Of a DNA stretch of 8,012 nt, positions 1-6,155 are shown piece after piece (the stretch's first letter is position 1; every line of letters starts with the position of its first letter). The position numbers were made by a program, and so were the translations under genes. Source of the DNA: Candidatus Corynebacterium faecipullorum (GTDB taxonomy: Bacteria > Actinomycetota > Actinomycetes > Mycobacteriales > Mycobacteriaceae); assembly GCA_019114925.1 (NCBI GenBank), contig DXEO01000028.1:1-8012 (forward strand), given 5' to 3'. The notes under the pieces were generated by a model that worked only from the letters and a program-made list of their open reading frames with translations, made no database searches and was not told the origin of the DNA.

Positions 1-147
1 GCTGCCGATGCCGCCGTGGGGCTCGCCCAGACCGCCTTCGACGTTCTAGCCGATCCCGAGCTTCTCGATGCCGCCCGCGCCGAGTTCGCCGCCGCCGGTG
101 GCGCCAAGTCAGTGGAGCAATTGTTGAGTGGGGAGCATCAGATTTAG
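1..147 (+). CDS. C-terminal fragment of a probable M20-family amidohydrolase/peptidase
   Basis: The first reading frame is open from the window edge to a TAG stop and gives the last 48 residues of a protein whose start lies outside. The visible piece reads as an alanine-rich helix containing LAQTAFDVLADPELLDAARA, then EFAAAGG and a short tail. This resembles the end of M20 metallopeptidases of the AbgB/aminoacylase type, where a helix with a 'tAldLLtDPeLl..AkaEF' pattern closes the catalytic domain. None of the metal-binding or catalytic residues lie in the visible part, so activity cannot be judged. The other two forward frames contain stops here. A strong terminator follows 16 bases after the stop, so the gene ends its transcription unit and is probably not co-transcribed with the permease. 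Any helical Ala/Glu-rich C-terminus could look similar, so the family call is moderate. Confidence 0.45.
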   Translation, partial: AADAAVGLAQTAFDVLADPELLDAARAEFAAAGGAKSVEQLLSGEHQI

Positions 148-163
148 TTTCTGTATCTATTGT

Positions 164-202
164 GCCGGGGTGTGGTCGCGCCGCCCCGGCTTTTTTGTTT
201 TT
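164..202 (+). terminator. Rho-independent terminator of the upstream gene
   Basis: The arms GCCGGGG (164-170) and CCCCGGC (184-190) pair perfectly over 7 bp. They can be extended inward by a T-G wobble and a G-C pair, leaving a small loop. A T-rich run (TTTTTTGTTTTT) follows at once. This is a classical intrinsic terminator for the gene ending at 147. It also implies that the permease starts a new transcription unit. Confidence 0.9.
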
Positions 203-305
203 AGTCGCTGATGGAGGGGAACCCGTGCATTTTTCGTGGTTGAGCGCCGAAGAAGTGGGGGCATTCGGGGGTGTGCGAAAATGTGCAAACTTTAAACGTG
301 TGACG

Positions 306-318
306 TGTAACATGCTAC
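306..318. promoter_or_regulatory. Putative GntR operator upstream of the permease operon
   Basis: TGTAACATGCTAC lies 43 bases before the permease ATG. It differs by one base from TGTAACATGTTAC at 2838-2850 in the gntR/dehydrogenase promoter region; its 12-base core (307-318) is an imperfect form of the palindrome GTAACATGTTAC. TANNNT-type -10 candidates overlap or abut it (TAACAT 308-313, TACGGT 316-321), but no convincing -35 box is seen. Binding here would therefore probably repress. That the GntR protein encoded at 2049-2804 binds it is inferred from the shared sequence and the location. Confidence 0.6.
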
Positions 319-349
319 GGTGACCCGTATCACTTAATTGGAGCACTAT

Positions 350-356
350 AAGGAGG
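350..356 (+). promoter_or_regulatory. Ribosome binding site fixing the permease start
   Basis: AAGGAGG is followed after 5 bases by ATG at 362. An in-frame TTG at 338 would lie upstream of this Shine-Dalgarno sequence and has none of its own. The ATG is therefore the likely start. Confidence 0.85.
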
Positions 357-361
357 CGCAT

Positions 362-1705
362 ATGGGCATCGCAGCCCTTGTGGTCTTTATCGCGGTGACG
401 GTGATTATGAACACCGCCCTTAAGCGCGAGATTTCGGAGTCTTTGGTCGTAGCCCTCATTGCCACGGCATTGCTGGGCGGCACCCATGCCCCCGCGATGC
501 TGGGCAAAGCAGTTTTTAGTGCGGCGCAATCAGAGGTCACGTTCGCAGGTATGGCATTCGTGTTCATGGGCATTGTCGTGCAGTCGACGGGTCTCATCGA
601 CCGTCTCATTGAAATTTTGAACTCCATCTTCGGGCGGTTGCGTGGCGGCGCTGCGTACGTCTCGACACTGGGTTCTGCGATGATTGGCCTTATTGCTGGT
701 TCAACCGCTGGAAACTCTGCAACGGTTGGCTCGGTGACTATCCCATGGATGAAGCGTGCTGGGTGGTCTTCGGAACGCGCCGCGACGCTCGTCGCTGGCA
801 ACTCCGGACTCGGCGTCGCGTTGCCGCCGAACTCTACGATGTTTATCATCCTGGCGCTGCCAGCAGCTACTGGTGCATCGGCTTCAAGCGTCTATGTTGC
901 CCTAGCGTGTGGTGGTGCCTACGCGGTCCTTTACCGTTTGGCGGTCGTGTTCTTGTGGACGCGTACCGATAAGATTGCGGCCACTCCGCGTGAAGACCTC
1001 AAGTCATTCGCGCAGGCGATGAAGGAAGGCTGGCGCTCGCCGTCTATCTTCTTGGGCATCATCATTCCCGTCATTCTCACGATCGGCCCGGTTGCCGGTT
1101 ACCTCACGTCCCAATTGGGCAAGGATGCCGTGAAGTCGATCTCGATCATCGTGTGGGTGCCGATTCTAATTACGCTCATCGCGCTTCTCGAAGGTGCGAA
1201 ACATATCCGTAACAACAACGAGCATTTCCGTATTCAGCTTAAGCAGGACGCTCATCAGTTCGCCACGGTAGGAATTTCTCTCTTTGCTGCCTTGGCTGCA
1301 GCGAAGATTATGGAGGACCTCGGCGTCGGACCGCAGCTGTCTGGCCTACTTGACTCGATGAGTCTGCCGCGCTGGCTCATGCTTATTGTCGTCGGCGTCC
1401 TTGCAGTCCTCGTCGCCACGCCACTGTCTTCGACTGCAACTGCGGCGGCTATCGGTGCGCCAGCTATGGCGGCTCTTATAGCAGTGGGGCTCGACCCGAC
1501 TGTTGCCATTGTCGCCATCCTGCTGTGCACCTCCACTGAGGGAGCCTCCCCGCCGGTTGGCGCACCCATTTATCTTTCGGCAGCTATGGCGGATGCTAAT
1601 CCGCCGAAGATGTTCGTGCCGCTCATTGTTTATTTTGTGTTGCCGATGATCGCGTTGTCCTGGCTCATTGGAATGGGTTGGTTGCCCATCTACGTCGCTC
1701 AATAA
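362..1705 (+). CDS. DctM-type TRAP transporter large permease
   Basis: This is a 447-residue, very hydrophobic protein with about a dozen membrane segments. Family signatures of the TRAP large subunit (DctM, ion transporter superfamily) are visible. Residues 63-100 match the 'F.aG..m..sGlidRLie....i.GRLRGG' region. GSTAGNSATVGSVTIP (113-128) and the following AGNSGLGVALPPNSTMF correspond to the first substrate/ion-binding hairpin. TEGASPPVGAP (392-402) corresponds to the second-half 'TPPVG' signature. DctM proteins import carboxylates by sodium-coupled elevator transport, normally with a DctQ partner and a periplasmic DctP receptor. Here only a 78-residue partner follows, 17 bases downstream, and no DctP is present. 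The start is set by AAGGAGG at 350-356. The upstream palindrome shared with the gntR region suggests GntR control. The substrate is unknown; a 2-hydroxycarboxylate is inferred from the nearby dehydrogenase. Confidence 0.85.
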   Translation: MGIAALVVFIAVTVIMNTALKREISESLVVALIATALLGGTHAPAMLGKAVFSAAQSEVTFAGMAFVFMGIVVQSTGLIDRLIEILNSIFGRLRGGAAYVSTLGSAMIGLIAGSTAGNSATVGSVTIPWMKRAGWSSERAATLVAGNSGLGVALPPNSTMFIILALPAATGASASSVYVALACGGAYAVLYRLAVVFLWTRTDKIAATPREDLKSFAQAMKEGWRSPSIFLGIIIPVILTIGPVAGYLTSQLGKDAVKSISIIVWVPILITLIALLEGAKHIRNNNEHFRIQLKQDAHQFATVGISLFAALAAAKIMEDLGVGPQLSGLLDSMSLPRWLMLIVVGVLAVLVATPLSSTATAAAIGAPAMAALIAVGLDPTVAIVAILLCTSTEGASPPVGAPIYLSAAMADANPPKMFVPLIVYFVLPMIALSWLIGMGWLPIYVAQ

Positions 1706-1722
1706 GAAAGGGAAACCGAAAA

Positions 1723-1959
1723 ATGAAAATGGTCTTTAGCGCATTTCAGGTGCTGTTCTTCGTATTCATGGCGCTGTTTCTTATCGGCGGCGTGTGCATC
1801 ATTCTCACCCAGACCTTCGGCATCGTCATTGGTAGTGGCGACGTGGTTTCCGGAGTGGAGAATTGGCTTGCTCCGGTTACCTACAGCTGTGCCACCCTCT
1901 GTGCTGTCTGCGCGTTCGTGCTGACTTATCGTCCGAAGCCGCAGGGCACCAAGCATTAG
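1723..1959 (+). CDS. Small two-helix membrane protein, probable minimal DctQ-like partner of the permease
   Basis: This 78-residue protein has two hydrophobic segments (about residues 7-36 and 46-68), a short loop containing GSGDVVSGVENW between them, and a polar tail ending PKPQGTKH. The ATG at 1723 is preceded by a weak purine-rich site (AAGAAAGGG, 1704-1712); an in-frame TTG further upstream lies inside the permease gene and is unlikely. The 17-base gap to the permease stop implies one mRNA. The position, directly beside a DctM homologue, is that of a small TRAP subunit (DctQ). Normal DctQ proteins are about 150-200 residues with four helices, so this would be half size. There is no frameshift sign or extra downstream reading frame, and a terminator hairpin begins 14 bases after the stop, so it looks complete. 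Cys56, Cys60 and Cys63 cluster in helix 2. I do not recognise a named family; the partner role is inferred from context. Confidence 0.75.
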   Translation: MKMVFSAFQVLFFVFMALFLIGGVCIILTQTFGIVIGSGDVVSGVENWLAPVTYSCATLCAVCAFVLTYRPKPQGTKH

Positions 1960-1973
1960 GCCCTTAACGCTGG

Positions 1974-2011
1974 AAGCGGGCGCCCGTGGAGCAATCCAAG
2001 GGGGTCCGCTT
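1974..2011. terminator. Long hairpin between convergent genes, probable bidirectional terminator
   Basis: AAGCGG (1974-1979) pairs with CCGCTT (2006-2011). The stem continues through a G-U and a C-G pair, a G-G mismatch, CCC with GGG, a G-A mismatch and TGGA with TCCA. It is capped by GCAA (1991-1994), a GNRA-type tetraloop. Only a short TTATG follows on the plus strand, so it is not a classical U-tract terminator. The position between two converging genes supports termination from both sides. Confidence 0.65.
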
Positions 2012-2048
2012 TATGTACTGCCCTCTCAGTCCTAGTGTGTGACCTGCT

Positions 2049-2804
2049 TTAAAACTGTGCGATTTGCTGTTGCCAGATCTCTTCGATTGCGGTGGACAAT
2101 TCATCCTCTGAGTATTCGGGATGCTTCTTGCTCACCGCCTGCTCGAGCAGCAGACGGCCGGTTGCGGTGATGTGCTCGGTCATAGCCGTGTGTGCTGCTT
2201 CGCTGTCACGTACGGCAATGGCCTCGATGATAGGGAGGTGCTCGGAGTGGACTTGCTCGAGTGACCGATAGCGTCGCACCGTTGAATCCGAAAGCAGGCG
2301 CGTATGTGTCCGCAGCTTCGATAAAATGTCGCGGCCACGGCGGGCATGTCCGGCGGCCAAAATGGCGTCGTGTAGTTCTTGGTCCCACGTGAAGAAAACG
2401 TTCTCGTCGCCATCTGTACAGCTGGCCTTCATTGCCGCGATAATGTCCTTCATGTGTGCGAGCTCGTCCGCGCTGCGGTCGCGTGCAGCGCGAGCTGCGG
2501 CGTTGGGCTCGATGCTTAATCGAAGGTCGAAGATATCCGCGACATCAGAAGGCTGTGACTCGACGATACGAAAGCCACGATTGCGGACGAATTCGATGAG
2601 ACCAGCTTCTTCGAGACGCAGTAAGCCGTCGCGCACGGGGGAACGGGAAATACCTAACTCCTCGGAGAGCTGATACACGCTGTACCAGTTGCCGGTTGAC
2701 ATCGTGCCGTCGTGAATGCAGTCGCGGACGTGGTTCATGACCTGGGTAGCCATGTTGGGCGCCGCAGTGACTCGGGGAGTGGGGGAGTTTGAAGAGGGGG
2801 CCAT
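2049..2804 (-). CDS. FadR-subfamily GntR transcriptional regulator (FCD domain)
   Basis: This 251-residue protein has an N-terminal winged helix-turn-helix (about residues 20-82; recognition region ISRSPVRDGLLRLEEAGLIE, then the wing VRNRGFRI). An all-helical FCD ligand domain follows (about 87-230). Asp141, His145, His189 and His211 fit the D/H/H/H metal-site pattern of FCD proteins, which often bind carboxylates through a metal ion. ATG at 2804 is chosen because TAAAAT (minus strand 2817-2812) ends 7 bases before it, fitting a leaderless mRNA. An alternative GTG at 2831 would add 9 residues but has no ribosome site and lies only 7 bases from the palindrome. The gene is divergent from the dehydrogenase and convergent with the permease operon. 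The inferred role is autorepression plus repression of both neighbours, relieved by the transported or oxidised hydroxyacid. Confidence 0.9.
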   Translation of the reverse strand: MAPSSNSPTPRVTAAPNMATQVMNHVRDCIHDGTMSTGNWYSVYQLSEELGISRSPVRDGLLRLEEAGLIEFVRNRGFRIVESQPSDVADIFDLRLSIEPNAAARAARDRSADELAHMKDIIAAMKASCTDGDENVFFTWDQELHDAILAAGHARRGRDILSKLRTHTRLLSDSTVRRYRSLEQVHSEHLPIIEAIAVRDSEAAHTAMTEHITATGRLLLEQAVSKKHPEYSEDELSTAIEEIWQQQIAQF

Positions 2805-2811
2805 TCGGAGA

Positions 2812-2817
2812 ATTTTA
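2812..2817 (-). promoter_or_regulatory. Probable -10 element of the gntR promoter
   Basis: The minus strand reads TAAAAT, then TCTCCGA, then ATG at 2804. This spacing puts the transcript start at or next to the ATG, as in actinobacterial leaderless genes. The -35 region would fall inside the palindrome at 2839-2850, where only a poor match such as TTACAT is found. This fits autoregulation by occlusion. No transcript data are available. Confidence 0.45.
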
Positions 2818-2837
2818 CCTACAGAAACCACGAAACA

Positions 2838-2850
2838 TGTAACATGTTAC
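2838..2850. promoter_or_regulatory. Putative GntR operator in the divergent gntR/dehydrogenase promoter region
   Basis: TGTAACATGTTAC contains the perfect 12-bp palindrome GTAACATGTTAC (2839-2850). It overlaps a tandem pair of ACATGT units (2835-2847). It lies 34 bases upstream of the gntR start and 49 bases upstream of the dehydrogenase start. It matches the site before the permease (306-318) at 12 of 13 bases. Size, symmetry and placement fit a dimeric GntR-family repressor; which protein binds is inferred. Confidence 0.65.
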
Positions 2851-2899
2851 CCAATATACGGCGTTGAGTTGCCCTCGTGAAGATTTGGAGCATCTGAGC

Positions 2900-5782
2900 A
2901 TGACTAGCACCATCAAGTTTGATCGTCTTGAGCCCAGTGTGTACGCGAAGATTGCGCGTTCCGGGTTGCGCATGGATATGACCACGCGCGCGGCGTACAC
3001 TTCGGACGCCTCGATTTTCCGCCGCGTTCCCGCGGCTGTGCTCGAGCCTAAGACCGTTGATGACGTGCGCGACGGCATCTCTGTTGCGCGCGAGCGAGGA
3101 TGGAAAGTTGTGGGCCGTGGTGGCGGATCTTCGGTGGCGGGCAATGCCATTGGCGAGGGACTCATAATTGACACCTCTCGCTACTTTAATCGCATCCTTG
3201 ATATTGATCCGGAAGCACGGACTGCGACCATCGAGCCGGGGGTAGTGTGCGACGCACTGCGTGACGCTGCTGCGCCGTTCGGCCTGACGTATGGACCAGA
3301 TCCTTCAACTCACTCACGCTGCACGGTAGGCGGCATGGTTGCGAACAACGCATGCGGCTCCCACTCCGTGGCCTTTGGTACTGCGGCGGAGAACCTCATT
3401 GATGTCACCATCATGCTGGCCGACGGGCGTGAGGTGACTTTTAGCGAAGGTGGCTGCTCCGATCCGGAACTGGAGACCAAACTGCGTGCGCTCGTAGCCG
3501 ACAACGCTGAGCTCATCGAGACGGAACTCGGCCGTTTTCCTCGCCAGGTCTCTGGCTACGGCCTGCACTACCTGCTGGACCGCAAGGGATTTGACGTGGC
3601 GAAGGCGCTTGCCGGTTCTGAAGGAACCACGGGCATCATCACCAAGCTCACCGTCAAGCTTGTCCCGGTTCCTAAGGTCAAGGCCTTAGCCGTGCTTGCC
3701 TTTGAGACAGTCTTCGATGCAGCGGCTGCGGCGGCGAAGCTGCGCCTGCCGGGTGTAGCGACCATCGAGGGCATGGGTGGTGACCTACTCGGGGCGCTGC
3801 GTTCCAAGGTCGGCCAAGAGCATGCCGGTGAAAACCTGCCTGGTAACCGTAAGGGCATCGAAGCTGGCGGTTGGCTTTATTGCGAGACCGGTGGCGATAC
3901 TCTCGAGGAAGCGTTGGCGCTGGCCGAAGACGTCGCGGCGTCCGTTGAGACTGTGGACCACGTCATCGTCCACGAACACGCGGAGATGCGCGGGTTGTGG
4001 CGTATCCGTGAGGCATCAGCAGGCATCGTCACGCGCCTACCTGATGGCGGTGAGGCATGGCCGAACTGGGAGGACTCTGCCGTGCCACCGGAGAATCTCG
4101 CCGAATATCTACGCGATCTCTACGCTCTCATGGATAAATACTCTCTGCGCGGCATTCCGTTTGGTCACTTCGGTGAGGGCTGCGTGCACGTGCGTATTTC
4201 TTTCGACTTCGGTACCGAGGAAGGTGTGCGCCAGTTCAAAGCGTTCATGGAGGACGCCGCGGAGCTCGTGTCTTCTCACGGTGGATCGCTGTCGGGCGAG
4301 CACGGCGATGGCCGCGCACGTTCTGCGCTCCTCGACCGTATGTACTCGGTGGAAATGCGTCGCGTCTTCGAGGAATTCAAGCTTATCTTCGACCCTGACA
4401 AGCTCTTTAATCCGGGTGTGCTTGTGTGGGCGGATGCCACGGATCAGGGCCTGCGCATGGCGCCCGGCCAGCGCACCTTCGAGCTCACCCCAGTCCATGC
4501 TTTTAGCCACGACAAGGGATCGATGGTCAACGCCATCAATCGCTGCGTGGGCGTGTCCGCCTGCCGCTCCGAGACTGGCTCCATGTGCCCGTCCTTCCAG
4601 ATCACCGGCGATGAAATCCATTCAACCCGTGGCCGTGCCCGCTTGTTCTCCGAGATGTTCCGTGGTGAATCCATCAAGGATGGATTCCAATCCAAGGAAG
4701 TCGAGGAGGCCCTTGACCTGTGTCTGTCCTGCAAGGCCTGCGTTTCCGAGTGTCCCGTCAACGTCGACATGGCGACGTACAAGGCGGAGTTCCTCCACGA
4801 GCATTACAAGGGCAAGCTGCGCCCGGGTGCGCACTACGTCATGGGCTGGCTGCCGCTGTTGGGCTATGTCGCGCACAAGATTCCGTTGGTACCAACGCTG
4901 ATCGATAAGGCGATGTCCACTAAGGGCTTGGATAAGCTCATCGCACGTGTGGGTGGGCTCGACCCCAACCGTCCGCTCATCCATTTCGCGCATACCTCGC
5001 TGCGCAAGTGGCATGCCAAGCGTGTGCAACCCCAGCGGGATGACTCGATGACGGTCGTGCTGTGGCCGGACTCCTTCAACTCTTCGCTCGGCACGTCGCC
5101 GGCTACGGCCGCAGTTGAGGTACTCGAAGCGCTGGGCTACACGGTGGAAATTCCTCAGGAGTTTGTCTGCTGTGGCTTGACGTGGCACTCCACCGGACAG
5201 CTCGATATGACCAAGCGTGTGCTGGAGCAGACCGCGAAGGTAATGAAGCCTTATCTTGACCGTGGTCTACCCGTCATCGGTGTGGAACCTTCGTGCACCG
5301 TCATGTTGCGCTCTGAGGCGACCGAGCTTTCCCCGAACCCTGACATCAAGCGCCTCGCGCAAGCGACGACGCAGTTCTCCGAGTTTGTCGTCCCGCGCAT
5401 CAAGGAGCTCGTTGCTGAAGGAAAAATCGTTCCGGGCGATGTCTCGGCACTTACCCAGGTCCATTGCCATGAGAAGTCGCTGGGTGATCCGTCTCAATCG
5501 CAGCAGCTTCTCGATGCCCTCGGTATCAGCGACGAGTCGATCGCCACAGGGTGTTGCGGCCTTGCCGGTAACTGGGGCTTCGAGAAAGGCCACGCGGAGG
5601 TCTCCATGGCCCTCGGCGAGCGAGAGCTCTTCCCCAAAGTTCGAAAAGCTACGCAGGAAGGCTCCATCGTTATCGCTGACGGTTTCTCTTGTCGCACCCA
5701 GATCGAACAGGGTACCGGTGCGCAGGCGAAGCATATCGCGGAGATTGTGAGGGACGTCTTGGCTGATTCCTCCATGAAGTAG
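2900..5782 (+). CDS. Fused FAD-binding / iron-sulfur D-2-hydroxyacid dehydrogenase (GlcD/YdiJ type)
   Basis: This 960-residue enzyme is predicted to oxidise a D-2-hydroxyacid to the 2-oxoacid and pass electrons through flavin and Fe-S clusters to the respiratory chain. Domains in order: FAD_binding_4 at about 40-255 (RGGGSSVAGNAIGEG at 73-87, GGMVANNACGSHSVAFGT at 144-161, GSEGTTGIIT at 239-248); FAD-oxidase C-terminal domain at about 256-508 (GHFGEGCVH at 422-430, GEHGDGRAR at 466-473, FDPDKLFNPG at 497-506, with His423, His430 and His468 in conserved positions); ferredoxin-like segment (Cys549, Cys555, Cys563, then CLSCKACVSECP at 608-619); and two CCG domains (CCGLTW at 757, EPSC at 796-799, CHEK at 856-859, CCGLAGNWGF at 886-895). 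All key motifs appear intact. ATG 2900 has GGAG 9 bases upstream; the in-frame TTG at 2864 is less likely. D-lactate and D-2-hydroxyglutarate are the leading substrate candidates. Confidence 0.88.
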   Translation: MTSTIKFDRLEPSVYAKIARSGLRMDMTTRAAYTSDASIFRRVPAAVLEPKTVDDVRDGISVARERGWKVVGRGGGSSVAGNAIGEGLIIDTSRYFNRILDIDPEARTATIEPGVVCDALRDAAAPFGLTYGPDPSTHSRCTVGGMVANNACGSHSVAFGTAAENLIDVTIMLADGREVTFSEGGCSDPELETKLRALVADNAELIETELGRFPRQVSGYGLHYLLDRKGFDVAKALAGSEGTTGIITKLTVKLVPVPKVKALAVLAFETVFDAAAAAAKLRLPGVATIEGMGGDLLGALRSKVGQEHAGENLPGNRKGIEAGGWLYCETGGDTLEEALALAEDVAASVETVDHVIVHEHAEMRGLWRIREASAGIVTRLPDGGEAWPNWEDSAVPPENLAEYLRDLYALMDKYSLRGIPFGHFGEGCVHVRISFDFGTEEGVRQFKAFMEDAAELVSSHGGSLSGEHGDGRARSALLDRMYSVEMRRVFEEFKLIFDPDKLFNPGVLVWADATDQGLRMAPGQRTFELTPVHAFSHDKGSMVNAINRCVGVSACRSETGSMCPSFQITGDEIHSTRGRARLFSEMFRGESIKDGFQSKEVEEALDLCLSCKACVSECPVNVDMATYKAEFLHEHYKGKLRPGAHYVMGWLPLLGYVAHKIPLVPTLIDKAMSTKGLDKLIARVGGLDPNRPLIHFAHTSLRKWHAKRVQPQRDDSMTVVLWPDSFNSSLGTSPATAAVEVLEALGYTVEIPQEFVCCGLTWHSTGQLDMTKRVLEQTAKVMKPYLDRGLPVIGVEPSCTVMLRSEATELSPNPDIKRLAQATTQFSEFVVPRIKELVAEGKIVPGDVSALTQVHCHEKSLGDPSQSQQLLDALGISDESIATGCCGLAGNWGFEKGHAEVSMALGERELFPKVRKATQEGSIVIADGFSCRTQIEQGTGAQAKHIAEIVRDVLADSSMK

Positions 5783-5817
5783 TGGAGCGCTGAGAGGGTC
5801 GGTGGTTCTCATCGTGA

Positions 5818-5852
5818 CGTGCTGATGCTGTGCGCTACACAGCATCAGCACG
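5818..5852. terminator. Perfect 15-bp inverted repeat after the dehydrogenase gene
   Basis: CGTGCTGATGCTGTG (5818-5832) and CACAGCATCAGCACG (5838-5852) pair without mismatch around the loop CGCTA. The hairpin begins 35 bases after the dehydrogenase stop. A weaker one (TGAGAG with TTCTCA, 5791-5811) precedes it. No T-run follows on either strand, so this would be a non-canonical terminator or an mRNA 3'-end stabiliser. Half-site similarity to downstream repeats leaves a protein-binding role open. Confidence 0.6.
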
Positions 5853-5874
5853 CTGGATATTAGACGCCGGTAGT

Positions 5875-5920
5875 GTGCTTCAGCACGGCGGAATGAGTGG
5901 CGTAGACCGTGCTGGAGCAT
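5875..5920. repeat. Two GTGCTNNAGCAY palindromes upstream of the PucR-type regulator
   Basis: GTGCTTCAGCAC (5875-5886, perfect 5-bp arms) and GTGCTGGAGCAT (5909-5920) are near copies spaced 34 bp start to start. The arms of the hairpin at 5818-5852 also carry GTGCT-GATGC and its complement. They lie in the non-coding stretch before the regulator and could be its own operators. Function is unproven. Confidence 0.4.
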
Positions 5921-6039
5921 TATTCGTATCTGGGGAGTTTTGCGGCGTCGATTGAAGGGGACGGAAATTCCGCCACACGTGGCTACCTCGATGAGCTTTT
6001 TGCGGCCGGAATGAAGTCGACATTGGTTGGGAATGTGTT

Positions 6040-6088
6040 GAAAGCGCCAGACCCCGGCACGCCTGACGCGGGTCTGCGAAAGCGCCAG
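6040..6088. repeat. Direct repeat flanking an inverted repeat in the regulator leader
   Basis: GAAAGCGCCAG occurs at 6040-6050 and again at 6078-6088. Between and overlapping them, CAGACCC (6048-6054) pairs with GGGTCTG (6070-6076) around a 15-base loop. The element lies 68 bases upstream of the regulator's GTG start, so it may be an operator or an mRNA leader hairpin. It is not followed by a T-run. Confidence 0.45.
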
Positions 6089-6142
6089 TGCGTAGTCCCT
6101 GCGTGTGCCAAGATGGACACACATCACAGTCGTGTGCGAAGG

Positions 6143-6150
6143 AAAGGAGG
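6143..6150 (+). promoter_or_regulatory. Ribosome binding site fixing the PucR-type regulator start
   Basis: AAAGGAGG is followed after 5 bases by GTG at 6156. An in-frame GTG at 6105 lies upstream of this site and would add 17 residues unlike the family. The downstream GTG is preferred. Confidence 0.85.
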
Positions 6151-6155
6151 ACGCC

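Larger units (their letters stand above)
5853..6155. other. Non-coding region upstream of the PucR-type regulator
   Basis: About 300 bases lie between the hairpin after the dehydrogenase and the regulator start. They hold the two GTGCTNNAGCAY palindromes, the repeat structure at 6040-6088, and at the end a strong ribosome binding site. I see no convincing promoter; TAGACC then GTATCT with 17 bp between (about 5903-5931) is only a weak candidate. Possible small reading frames on both strands do not look like real genes. Confidence 0.5.

Noticed and set aside
338..361. TTG at 338 as start of the permease
   Set aside because: The strong AAGGAGG at 350-356 lies downstream of it and 5 bases before ATG 362, and the eight extra residues are polar and atypical.
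2864..2899. TTG at 2864 as start of the dehydrogenase
   Set aside because: There is no ribosome site before it, whereas GGAG at 2887-2890 is well spaced from ATG 2900, and residues from the ATG onward fit the family.
3777..4901. 374-codon plus-strand frame inside the dehydrogenase gene
   Set aside because: It overlaps a gene with all motifs intact; its Arg/Ser/Cys-rich translation is typical of an out-of-frame reading in GC-rich DNA.
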